A stretch of DNA of 64,000 bases from Brachypodium distachyon (lineage: Eukaryota > Streptophyta > Magnoliopsida > Poales > Poaceae), in assembly GCF_000005505.3 (NCBI RefSeq), contig NC_016135.3, positions 25,878,758 through 25,942,757 on the forward strand, in the 5' to 3' direction. The position numbers were made by a program, and so were the translations under genes. The notes under the pieces were generated by a model. That model was not told the DNA's origin and ran no database searches. It saw only the letters and a list, made by a program, of their open reading frames with translations. Shown here piece after piece: positions 10,849 to 25,041 of the stretch. Each line of letters starts with the position of its first letter. Positions within the stretch are counted from its first letter, which is position 1.

Positions 10849-13800
10849 CTACGGTGGATTAATGTATGCCAATATGCCGTATATTGTCTGCAAAACAGTG
10901 CAGACAAGTACAACAATCGTTCCTGCTGCAGCTAAGCCCAACCATGGGTTCCTGAAATGATTCGTCCAGAGCCAAGCCATCCACCGATTTAGACGATTCT
11001 GATAATGAACCTCCAATATCTGACAAAGAGACTTTAAATAATATGTGCCATTAAAATCAAATACCACATCTTTACTGAGCATAGTGAACAGATCTGACAC
11101 TTGTAAGTCACTATCTAGATGATGCACAATTATTTCTCTCTTCGCGAGTTGTGTAACATCTTCAGGCATGCTAACTAACTGAGACAAGAAAACAATATAG
11201 GCAGTGAAGTCATCCCCAAATTCGGGACATGTCTGCTCAAATGCAATAAGGTTCCTGAAAAGGCTGGCAGTGGATTCATCAATAACAATGCAAGGCATCT
11301 CCATTGCACCATTCCTGAACTTCACATCAAGTAAAGAATGTGGTTCTAATCTATCGTACTCCCTTCTCTTAAATTTTACTCCAGCTTCAAGATATTGTGC
11401 TGCTCGGCGCCAGCGATTGAGTTCCTCTCCAGTTTGTAAGTACTTCTCCCCTTGGTCAGATGAAAATCTTCGCGCATTATCATCAAGATAATAACCAAGC
11501 TTAAAATACTTCTGTCCAAACTGAGGAATTTGTGAAGATATTGAGGCCCGATTTGGTCATGCTGATCGTCTTCTGGCTTCTGGCTAGGTCTGAAGTACAT
11601 GTGACACAGATGAAGTAAATGCTGAAAATCTTTTGGTCGATCAGTTTCTTGAATTGCTTTTGGGTACCAACGCAAAGCAGTTTCCACGTGCTTAACAAGT
11701 TCATCTGTAAACGAAGGAAACATTAATATTTCATGACCCACCAATACCCCATACAATGCCTTGACAATGAAAAATGGAATCTGATTCTCCAATAGTAAAA
11801 TATCATGATTTAAAAATCTTTTGAAGCGAACTACGGCGGGCAAAAGCCAGCCTGCACAACATTTTCATTAAATAAAAGAATTGGGATACAACGAGTACAA
11901 CGCCAGCATTGCCAACAGAAACACAGAAAACAAAAACCTAGGGTCTCAAAACATGCCAAAAACGATAGACATGCACAACAAAGCACATCGATGATGAAGT
12001 CGAAAGGCGTCGAGCTGCCGAGCCCCCCCAAACACTGCGTCATCGATGAAGTCGAAGGGTAGCGTGCAGCCGAGGACGCCACGACCGCTACGTAGCCAGC
12101 ATATTCGAAGGGCCGTGCGCCACCGAGACCCACCGCGGCGAAGAATGCCAACCGATGAAATAGAAGGATGACCCACCATCGAGAACATACCACTACCTCC
12201 TCGAGTCGTCGGCAGGCCGAAAGGACACACACCACCGAGAATACAACACGACACCTATGTGCCGACGGTGCGAAAGGCAACACACGCCGAGACCACACCA
12301 AAGGAAAACAAACGCACACCCTCGCCGGACATAAACCAAGAACCTAGGCGACACAAGAAAGCACCCAACCTTCAACAAACCTTAGGCGAAGCACTCACAG
12401 TGACTAAGCACCGATTGGAAGCAACAAAGAGTCGGGGTCTCCAAGGCAGCGCCTCCAAGGAGGGAAACGACATTTGCACGTCGTCGTTGCCCAATCCGAC
12501 AACTACCAGATCTTAGGTTTTCACCCCGAGAACACCAAACAACAATGCACGAAAATTAGCTCCTCGATGAAGCCTCCAACGAGGGGAATGGCACCAAAAG
12601 GCGCCGTCATCATCGGCAGAGACCGAGGGCCCTGCAAGTTTTCACCCAGAGCAACATCTTGCGCACAACTAAGGCAACAAACAAAGCACGCAGCAGCAAC
12701 AACGAAAGCAAGAATGCAGAAGAAGTTGCAGATGCCCGATTCCGGACCTGCGCGGCCGCATGCCAAAGCCGCCAAGAAGCGCCGGATCCGGTTGTCTCCG
12801 CGCAGCGAAGCACCAGATCCAAGCGCCTTGCTCCCAATCCCAGCACGCAGCCCCACACCGACCCCTACGACGCGTACCTTGCGGCAAATCTGAGCCGCCG
12901 TTTGCCGAAGCCGCAGACCGGGCCTGCCCCGCCACAGACCGGCCGGTCAAGCCGAGCAGCCAAGCCGAGGGCCGTCCGGCTGGGACAGAGAAGCCATGCC
13001 CCACCAAGGAGCAGCCGCGCCGCCCACAACGCCGTTGCCACGCGTTGGATCCCGCGGAGGCCGCGGCAGATCCAGGCGGCCCAAGCGGCCGCGCGCTGCC
13101 CGCCGAACGCCGGAGACGCAGAGCCAGCGGTAGCTCGCGCTGCCGACGAGGGCGCCTTTCATCACCGGAAAGCACCGCCTAAACCACCTCCGACCACCGT
13201 CCCTACAGAAAGCAAGAGCGCCCACGAGGTCGCAACCTGACGATGAAGTCTCGCCGCTGCCGTCGGCCACGCGGTCCTTGTCCGGTGGCGTCCTCCGGCG
13301 GCGACGAGGGAGGGAGGGGAATGGAGATCTGCTGTGGCGGCTAGGGTTTGAGTCGCCGCCCGTGTCACCCGAGCGACGCGGGGGTCCCTTCACGCGTTGC
13401 AATAAACTTTTTCTTCTCGTGCACTCTCGATCAACTGCCCAACTTTGCGATCATCTTCAGTGGCTTCATTTTGGTAATTAACAGTAGCTTCTCGATTCAT
13501 GGGTGTGATTCCTGTGCTTGTACCCTCGTCTGATCCATTTTCACATTCTGTAATTGTCTCCTGAAGATTATGTTTCTCTCTATATATTTGTAATCTGTAC
13601 TCTAAAATTACGTTGGTCCCTCCCAGGCTCACCAGAAGAAAGCATCCATCAAGCAGGAGCATTTGTAGGAGTTCATCATCATTCATTTTGATGTCCTCGG
13701 CATAACAGTTTCTTGCCTGTTTTGCTAGGGCCCCTATGGCAGTTAAGTAGTCATATAAGCTTCTCTGACTATGCAATTTAAGAAAATAATCCAGATAGTT

Positions 13801-14031
13801 CCATTTTTCCTTCTGCAAAGTGTTTAAAGCTGCAGCTCCGTGGTGATATGGCCCAATTGATATTACTAATGGTTGATAAGAAAACTTGTCAACCTCGCGG
13901 ATATGGTTCTGGACTTTGTATATCATGCATGATGCTGCCGCTCTGTCAAGGCCCTCATCCAATGACCAGTAATAATGAAGTTCCCTCTTCATGGAATCAG
14001 CCAATTTGGCAACATCTACTGATCTAGCCAT
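10849..14031 (-). pseudogene. Second DUF247 gene, split by a 1.57-kb insertion and frameshifted
   Basis: The minus-strand start at 14031 reads MARSVDVAKLADSMKRELHY, then HIREVDKFSYQP and ISIGPYHHGAAAL, down to about 13405. Foreign DNA follows. The gene resumes at about 11836 with LNHDILLLENQIPFFIV, HLLHLCHMYFRPSQK and, in a shifted frame from about 11540, FGQKYFKLGYYLDDNARRF, RREYDRLEPHSLLDVKF and a C-terminal helix (LGLAAAGTIVVLVC) ending AYINPP at 10849. The shift near 11540 looks like one missing base. It is convergent with the other DUF247 gene, 2.1 kb apart. It cannot give full-length protein without removing the insert, and even then the frameshift remains. Confidence 0.87.
11836..13402 (-). 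mobile_element. 1.57-kb insertion in the DUF247 gene, probable non-autonomous retroelement
   Basis: This block separates two halves of a DUF247 frame and has no counterpart in the intact-length paralogue. Read on the minus strand, it starts GC-rich with a 5'UTR-like CAAACCCTAGCCGCC, has a GC-rich middle with repeats of a TTCGACTTCATCGATG type (about 12000-12060), and ends AT-rich, ...CTTTTATTTAATGAAAATG, then TGCAGGCTGGCTTTTGCCC. The polarity and the transcript-like 3' end suggest a retrotransposed copy. No RT, LTR, poly(A) tail or clean target duplication was found, so the class is uncertain. Its long minus-strand frames are low-complexity and not convincing proteins. Confidence 0.6.
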
Positions 14032-14059
14032 ATCACCGCCTGCAGTTTTCAGGGGCAGA

Positions 14060-15480
14060 TGATAACCAACCCGGCAAGTGGTAAATCGTCCATCAGTTTA
14101 AGGATGATAGATAAAATTGAGAACAGTACAAAGTTGGATTCAAGAGCCTATTTTTTTGTATAGAAGAAGAAGAACCTATTTCATACTACATAGCACGGTA
14201 CAAAAACGAATTAATTCTTCGAAGCTTAAGATCTGTATCAAAAGATCAGAGAGTTACCGGGATCCCTGCGGTTCTGCACCGCCTCCACAATCGATATGTA
14301 AGAGTATCAGGAGAGGATTATTCTGCCGCCAATAGGGATACAAAGTATTACAAAGAGTGGTGATCTTATCAGGAAATCAATGAAAGGATGAGACAGGAGA
14401 AGTGGGATTCAGTCGAAGGGCCATGACTATTTCACACGGTTCAATCGGACGACGCCTAGTAGCATGCAACTGCCATACTCTCCTGGACACGGAGGCCGAT
14501 CACTATACGGAGGAGTCCACGGTCCCAAATTAACCAACCAAACGAAAGGCCGATATCTATGGGTGGACCGTGGACGAAGGGAACCGAGAGCCGGCCGAAT
14601 CCCCGAACCTCTCTGCAGCTGCTTTGGGTCCAGGCCTCCAGGGCTCCAGGCCTCCAGGGAGAAGAACTCTTTGCTTCCGTCCTCGCGCCGCGTGCGTGCG
14701 AAGCGCCACCTCAAGAACCGCAGCCGTGGTGATGATACCTGCCGCATATGTGTTGCACAGGAAAAGCAGGATAACAGTACTGAAAATCTGAAATATGGTG
14801 TAGAAAGAAATGCAACTCTGAACGAATACAGCGATGTTTGCTCTACACTATCAGGTTAACTTGCAGACGACACGATGATCCTCAAGCACAACATTAGGTG
14901 GGATACTGGGATTTATGGCGATTGCCTTCGTGATCTAATTTCTCTTTGACTGAATCAACCTGGTTTCCAGCAAGACGCTTAGGCGATGGCCGAACTCACT
15001 CCTGTCGGCTACGTATATAACAGGCACCCAGTTCAGTTCACCCAATCGATCAATCATTCAAGTTTATTCCTCTTGTTGCTAAGTGCTGCTGCTGACTCAT
15101 GTCCAAGTTCAGACTAATAAAGTCATGTTTTATCAACTGTCAGAACAGTCAGGTTAACTTACAGGCAAGATAATGCTTGTCAAGCCATGTCCAATCCGAG
15201 AGGCTGAAAGTTCCACAGACCCATGATGAAGCACAGAAGCAGGTGGAGATGTGGAATTCAAAGCCAGCGCCCCTACATGATCTCACATGGCGATGGCCGA
15301 ACTCCCTGTCGGGTTGGCATTCACGAGCTCTTAACTGCTCCCTCCGTTCCGTAAACTTGAACTAAAACAACGGCAAGAATTATGGGCCGGAGGGAGTAAT
15401 TTCCAGCATGATGCTGAGACCATCCTAGTGACCTCTACAAGATATCTTTGCCTTCTTAGTAATTATGGGCCGGAGGGAGT
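14060..15480. other. Intergenic with duplicated promoter-like segments and a short Stowaway-like element
   Basis: No gene is supported. Segments at about 14983-15080 and 15287-15320 repeat parts of the sequence just upstream of the small secreted-peptide gene (15490-15600), including GCGATGGCCGAACTC and CACCCAATCGAYCAA. A motif CAGGTTAACTTRCAG occurs near 14850 and 15152. A short Stowaway-like palindrome lies at 15338-15396; its right end (GGGCCGGAGGGAGTA) is repeated at about 15469-15483. The pattern points to several rounds of local duplication. Confidence 0.55.
15338..15396. mobile_element. Short Stowaway-like element
   Basis: CTCCCTCCGTTCCGTAA at the left faces TTATGGGCCGGAGGGAG at the right, 59 bp in all and followed by TA. 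The left TA is missing or degenerate. Its right end is repeated at about 15469-15483, so part of it was copied together with the neighbouring promoter segment. Confidence 0.6.
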
Positions 15481-15540
15481 AATTTCACATGGCGATGGCC
15501 CAACTCACTCCTGTCGGCTGTCAGATTGAGGTCTGTACTC

Positions 15541-15549
15541 TGTATATAG
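15541..15549 (+). promoter_or_regulatory. Probable TATA box of the secreted-peptide gene
   Basis: TGTATATAG lies about 55 bases before the ATG at 15604, a normal spacing for a short 5' leader. A matching TATATAA at 15014-15020 sits in the duplicated copy of this segment. Confidence 0.5.
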
Positions 15550-15603
15550 CAGGGACCGAGTTCACTTAACCCAATCGACCAAGCCTATTCCTCTCGACGG
15601 GCG

Positions 15604-16053
15604 ATGGCGTCCATGGTGTTCATCACCTTGGCCACTGTCCTTGTTCTCACCCATGGCTATGAGCACGTCTCAGACCCACCCCTGACGAGCCAGATGGTAC
15701 CAATTAACATTTTTAGTCTCAGCCATGGCCCTGAGCATGTCCCGCTCCCACGACCAGACCCAAAGGATGTTGAGGCCAGCATGGGTGATGCTTCCCAAAC
15801 TTGAACGCAATCTTTCTTGTTATTCATTTTCAGTTTCTTTTACTTGTCTCCTCTTGTGGTACGCCCATCAATTTTTCCGCACACAGTTTGTAGAGATGAT
15901 ATCTTATGTACAAATTTGATGATGCACTGCAGCAGTGGCTGGACATGGTGATGCAGCCCCCGGCGTCACCGAAGAGAAGGGATGGTTCGCTGGACGTCAG
16001 TTGGCGAATCCGACCCCTCTTCCTCCTTGCAGTTCATTCACAAGGCGCTGCTG
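15604..16053 (+). CDS. Small secreted peptide, two predicted exons
   Basis: The ATG at 15604 starts MASMVFITLATVLVLTHG, a convincing signal peptide. The open frame runs to 15804 and contains an internal duplication (HGYEHVSDPPL / HGPEHVPLPRP). If an intron uses the GT in GGTGATG (about 15788) and the acceptor ACTGCAG (about 15930), the frame is kept and the second exon reads VAGHGDAAPGVTEEKGWFAG and ends PPCSSFTRRC. That gives a secreted product of about 100 residues with two cysteines near the end; the unspliced form is 66 residues. The splice choice is inference. It sits beside the DUF247 pair. It was not recognised as a member of a named family, and no catalytic motif is present. Confidence 0.45.
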
Positions 16054-16431
16054 AAGGCGCCTTGAAAGCCTTTTGACAGTGAGATGGTAGTTTCAACCGA
16101 GAGAGGATGTCCATGTCCTCTCCTCTGTCCTCAAGCTGCAAGCTCTCCTCTGTCCTCTTAAGAAATTATCAGCCATCTCTTATTATTAACATTTTTTTGA
16201 CTGAATCTCTTATTATTAACATGGTACCTGGTTGTGTTGTCAGCATGTATGCCTTGAAAACGTCAATGAACCTGTGAAAGAGGTGGCTATATATATCTGA
16301 ATATTGAGTCTGTTTGTTCATATTGTAGCTCATACACGACGATTAAGGACTTCTCTGTATATCATGAAAATGGTTTTTCCCTGGCTTGGAGCCCTGGACA
16401 CATAAATGTGCAGCAGACTAATAATGAAATA
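16054..16431. other. Intergenic 3' flank of the secreted-peptide gene
   Basis: AT-rich sequence with a short duplicated phrase CTCTTATTATTAACAT (about 16176 and 16205). No gene was seen. Confidence 0.4.
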
Positions 16432-16507
16432 CTTCCTCCGTCCCATAATTCAATAGATACATCCATTTTTGGGCAAATTTGAGACAAGAATTATGGGACG
16501 GAGGTAG
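16432..16507. mobile_element. Stowaway MITE (76 bp)
   Basis: CTTCCTCCGTCCCATAATT at the left is mirrored by AATTATGGGACGGAGGTAG at the right, with TA on both sides. It is non-coding. Confidence 0.85.
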
Positions 16508-16761
16508 TACCAATCATAACACTGGCAGTTTACTTCAGAAAAATACAAATACTACACAAATATTTCTTTCTGAAGAATCCAGATATCCATGTACCTATAG
16601 ATATACGAACAAGTATGCTCTGATTCTTCCTATGAAACTGAAGAAGAACCCACCGAAGTAATGCACAACGTTTCCATTTATTCATTGACAAACAGGGGTT
16701 AAATGATATACCACCTTCAAACACACCTGATCCAATTTACCGTGCAACAAGGTGTAACAAT

Positions 16762-20027
<3,266 letters not shown>

Positions 20028-20041
20028 TTAACAGGGGAGAG

Positions 20042-20047
20042 TTTATA
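20042..20047 (-). promoter_or_regulatory. Candidate TATA box of the glycerol kinase gene
   Basis: TATAAA on the minus strand lies about 170 bases upstream of the ATG at 19874, leaving room for a GC-rich 5' leader. This is inferred from position only. Confidence 0.4.
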
Positions 20048-20099
20048 GGCGCGGCGGCGCGGGGTGGATTAGATGGTTGGATCCGATTGGAAGGGAAGG

Positions 20100-22250
20100 T
20101 GGGCGTGGAAGTCAATGACTATCGCTTTGTTTCTCCGGCTCCGAGCCTCTGAAACAAGTACTCCTATTGCAAGTCGTAGTACGACGAATTTTGTGTTGTC
20201 CAGGCTTGTTTGTGTACTGGCGAACGTTCAGACGAGATGCAGTAATTTGAGCAGAGGAGTGGGTCTGGCCCGGATCACAAACCGGCCGTCACGAGCTCCT
20301 ATTATCGCCGTCTGTTCACGTGCTACATTTTCGCCTTCTTTTCGAAGAAATTACACGTTCAGACTCTCTTGTGATCACGAGCGTTCAGAAAATGACGTTG
20401 CTATTGCTGAACCCAAAAAATTAGGGTGGCGACGGATAACCTCATGAGCACCCGCCGAATAACCCGAGGTGCAGAGTTGGATGGATCTAATCTAGGGGAT
20501 GAACGGAACATTTGGCAGCACCCTCCTGATTTAAGTACTTCATCTTGTACACCTAAACAAACCATGTCAGGACAACAACATCACAACCAACAGTGCTAGC
20601 TACAGAAAAAATTCAGCGTGTCGGGGAATTACTGGTCAGGATTCGGGAAGTCCCAGAATTCATTATCTGCCTCAACCACTTTGCTACGGATAGCTGCATT
20701 TTCTATCATATAAAGATGCAGATCTCATCTGGTTTCACCGCAAACTGCAACACCATTGGTGGTGGGTTACTGCATACGGAGTATATTACGATCCATTGAT
20801 CCGGTCTTTGTTCCTATGGTTTGTCTCTGGAGGGAAGATGCAACCAAGCGCATCAGATCGGCACTAGTACGAGAACTTGCCACGACGCACGCAGCCAGAT
20901 AAATTAAAGTATCCTTGCTCTAATTATTCCCCTATCGTGGACTGAATCTGATAATCTCCAAATATCTGTTTCTTTTCTCTCTCTCTCTCTCTCTCTCAAA
21001 GTCTTCTCTGCAGCCTGTTACTCTCGACGCCAACGATCATGTTCGAAAAGAAAATCCTTGCGTTCCCATCAAGGCCGAAGAAAATCGAAGTGCCAACATT
21101 TGCTAAACGACCCGTATAAGAATTAAGAATTGATTATTGGCTGCTTTGTGCAGGCCATAAGCCTGGGAGAAGGACGGATGGGTTACACCGAACTCGTCGG
21201 TTGTACTGAAATGCAGCCATCACGAGCCTCCAAGTTTGCTAGCGTCGTCTCTGGGTCTGAATTAAATCGTGTTCGCAGGTATGCAACCGTGCGTCGTTTT
21301 CTCCCATGATTACGATGCTTTGCATAGACTATAAACCGGCGTTAAAAAGAAAGTTCTGAAGGCAAAAGAGCCGGATGGCTATGTTATATGGGCTGCGGCC
21401 TGCAGGCCTTGTAGCGGGCTAGCAGGCCAGCTGCATGAGGACAAGATAACACGAGCGGTCCAGCAGAATCAGAAGGTAAGGGGCCTGATGCTGGAACCAG
21501 CCTAGCTACGGTGTACAACAGCAGGCCCAGGAAACAGTGAGTTCACGGGCCTTCTTATCGACGCGGCGGAGGGCCACGGTCACCATCTGCCGTCGCCGGC
21601 GACCAGGTGGTCCTGCGGGTGGCGGACCGGAACCCCAGCAGAACACTGAACACACATTTGCCTAGCCCAGGGCCAGCCAACAGCCCCGCGCGTTTCTTCG
21701 CCCGGTAGGAATGCTATCTCTGGCGTCTGTACGGATGACGGCGCAAGGGTTTCGCCTGAGAGCCACGGCGGCGGCGTCGAGTCCGCGCCGGGCTGCCACT
21801 GTGGAGGAGTGCTCGTGTGAGTAGCGGTCATGTGCTCTGGTTCCTCCTAGTACATCCTGTTTGATTTGTTTTGAACCTTTGATTTGACCAGTAATTTTGC
21901 TGCTAGATATGCGTTGCTCAGGTTATCTCAGCTCCTGATTATACTTTGTCTTTTCGTCAGCATGGTAACCCCCATATGAATATATGATGTTGTGTTAGAA
22001 CTGCAAAAGTCTAGGCAACAATTAATGCTGTCTGTGACTAATTGACCATTCACCTTGTGAATACATTGACATTTCTTATCCACAAGATTTTCGGTGGTTC
22101 ATGTTCTTGCTGAACTTGGTCCAAGTAAGCCGGCCATGTGTGCCAAGTTGTACCCATAGACTTGTATTCCTTGCGTACTTGCGTGCCCGGTGCCCCTAGC
22201 TATAATTGATACGAAGATAGCGAAGATAACAACAAGCCTGCATCAGAGTG
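20100..22250. other. Intergenic between glycerol kinase and the RLP gene
   Basis: No convincing gene was seen. A (TC)n microsatellite lies at 20975-20997. A GC-rich patch at about 21540-21830 carries short frames on both strands without family resemblance. Confidence 0.45.
20975..20997. repeat. (TC)n microsatellite
   Basis: About 11 consecutive TC units. Confidence 0.9.
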
Positions 22251-23640
22251 TCAAGATCACTCACCATTGTTCTCCCAAGGTCTGGCCAGTACGGCCTAGC
22301 CATAGTGTATATGCGCGCAGGCAGGAGAAGGAAAAAGCTTATTGTCGAATATGGGTAGCTGCCGCCTGCCATGGAGATCATTGTCTTTGGTCCTATTTCT
22401 CTTGTTACAGTCCATGTTTCACTTGTCCTCTGGCTGCTTCATGGAGGAGAGAGCTGCGCTACTGGACATCAGGTCTTCCCTGATATGAACACGGGCTTTC
22501 CAGCGAAGCCAACCCCCCCTGACAGGGCCTGATTCATGGGGAAAGGATAATGATGATTGCTGCTCGTGGGAGCGTGTGAAATGCAACGGTAGCACCCAAC
22601 GAGTGTCTCATCTTGACCTTCATTTTGTACGTAACACGATATCTGCAGAGGATGTTGGTATTTAAACTCGACAGTGTTTTCTGCATTCCATGAGCTTCAT
22701 GTGCTCGAGATTCTCTCAGAACAGTATGTGTATGTAGTTGCTTCTTATTCTATTAACTGTACAAACAAAAACACATGCAGGATTAGTTGGACTAGACAAG
22801 CTTCGATATCTTGACCTCAGTTTCGTTACCCAGGGAGGGGGTTTTCCGGAATTTATTGGTAAACTTGTTTCACTGGAAGTTTTAGTTCTCGACTCAAACA
22901 ACATGGCCGGAGGTCTTCCAGGCGCAGGTACAAAATTTTACTGTTTCTAGTATACTAAGGTAGAGATTGACATTTCATATCCATAATTATCTTAGCATCC
23001 CTATTCACTTTGCAGCTTTTGAAAATCTTAGAAACTTGCAAGAATTGAGTATGTCTGTGAATAACTTCAATGGAAACCTCCCAGAATCTCTATTTTCACT
23101 TCCTCGGCTAAAGATTCTGGTTCTCTCGGTAAATCTCTTTGTTGAGCCTATCCCAATTAGTTCATCCTCGGGACTGATTTCACTTGAAGTCTTGGATCTC
23201 AGTAACAATTACCTCAATGGAACTCTGCCGTTTTCAGGTAAAAAACAAGTTCTTACTTACATTAGGAAAGGACTTCATGTTTAATACTTCAGTTTGTGCC
23301 ACCTGTAATCATTATACTACTTGCATGCATCACAGCCTTTAAAAGCATCGGGAAGTTGAATGTGGGTAGAAATCAATTCAGCGGATCTCTCCCTCCATCA
23401 TTATTTGCACCTCCTCATCTGAAGTTCCTCGATTTGTCCTTCAATAATTTTGAAGGACCTTTTCCTATTAGTTTGTCTTCCGAACCAGTTCCACTTGAAG
23501 TCTTATGTCTTAGCGGTAATAACTTGAGTGGAGCTCTTCCGACTGAACAAGGTATGGAATAAGCATTTCCTGCTTATATCAGTAAATATAACAGAAATGT
23601 ACGGTTACATGTTGCTTCGTGGCTCTTTGCAAATCAGTAA

Positions 23641-25041
23641 TTAAGCAAACTACAATCAGCGTTTAGTATAGCGACCGGTGTTATAAAAGTACAGTCAGCC
23701 AATAAAACGCTACACAGACCACCGAATGCAAGGTACAGCAAATATAGATTAAAAGCAATAAGCAAGGAATGCATTGCCTCATTTTATCTTGTAAAATATT
23801 GCATGTGGAATTCCCTTTCCTTGAAAGTGTCATGCCAGGGAGCACTTCTGTTTCTAGATTTCTATAAATTGGAGTGTTCTAATAAGTATTTTGACATGGA
23901 AAAAGTACCTGCTGGATAGTATACTTTCTCTTCGCTTGATAGTTTATCAACATTAGAGATGGCAGCAATATCACCAATGTTGCTTGTACTCTTGCTAAGC
24001 TCATGTCCACCTGAAATATAACCAAAGGATCCCTCAAAGAAATATAACAGGAATGTATGGTTACATGTTGCTTCGTGGCTCTATCCAAATCAATATTTCA
24101 GCAGACTACAATCAGCACTCACCATAGCAACCAGTGTTATACAAAGTAACACAAAGTACAGTCACCCAATTAGAGGCTACACAGACCACTGAATGCAAGG
24201 TACAGCAAATATAGATTAAAAGCAATAAGCAAGGAATGCATTGCCTCATTTTATCTTGTAAAATATTGCATGTGGAATTCCCTTTCCTTGAAAGTGTCAT
24301 GCCAGGGAGCACTTCTGTTTCTAGATTTCTATAAATTGGAGTGTTCTAATAAGTATTTTGACATGGAAAAAGTACCTGCTGGATAGTATACTTTCTCTTT
24401 GCTTGATAGTTTATCAACATTACAGATGGCAGCAATATCACCAATGTTGCTTGTACTCTTGCTAAGCTCATGTCCACCTGAAATATAACCAAAGGATCCC
24501 TCAAAGAAATATAACAGAAATGTATGGTTACATGTTGCTTCGTGGCTCTATCCAAATCAATATTTCAGCAGACTACAATCAGCACTCACCATAGCAACCA
24601 GTGTTATACAAAGTAACACAAAGTACAGTCAGCCAATAAAACGCTACACAGACCACCGAATGCAAGGTACAGCAAATATAGATTAAAAGCAATAAGCAAG
24701 GAATGCATTGCCTCATTTTATCTTGTAAAATATTGCATGTGGAATTCCCTTTCCTTGAAAGTGTCATGCCAGGGAGCACTTCTGTTTCTAGATTTCTATA
24801 AATTGGAGTGTTCTAATAAGTATTTTGACATGGAAAAAGTACCTGCTGGATAGTATACTTTCTCTTTGCTTGATAGTTTATCAACATTACAGATGGCAGC
24901 AATATCACCAATGTTGCTTGTACTCTTGCTAAGCTCATGTCCACCTGAAATATAACCAAAGGATCCCTCAAAGAAATACAACAGAAATGTATGGTTACAT
25001 GTTGCTTCGTGGCTCTATCCAAATCAATATTTCAGCAGACT
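23641..25041 (-). repeat. Tandem array of three 467-bp units, each carrying a 102-nt exon
   Basis: Three units with exactly 467-bp periodicity are visible from identical landmarks: exons at 23909-24010, 24376-24477 and 24843-24944. A fourth, more diverged half (25042 to about 25309) is the end of the main exon with its downstream intron. Each unit contains an acceptor (TTTCAG), a 102-nt exon starting GTGGACATGAGCTTAGC and ending CTATCCAGCAG, and a donor GTACTTTTT. The units are almost identical to one another. In copy B the corresponding region holds only one unit (exon 38208-38309). Confidence 0.92.

Noticed and set aside
12669..13240. Open frames on both strands of the DUF247 insertion
   Set aside because: GC-rich, Arg/Ala/Pro-rich, mutually overlapping; no transposase or RT motif.
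14464..14859. 131-codon plus-strand frame upstream of the second DUF247 gene
   Set aside because: No domain, overlapping frames on both strands, and no start context; regarded as chance.
23641..25041. Could the 467-bp array be a satellite or CRISPR-like repeat
   Set aside because: The units contain splice sites and an exon matching the neighbouring gene; this is a eukaryotic window and there are no short repeats with unique spacers.
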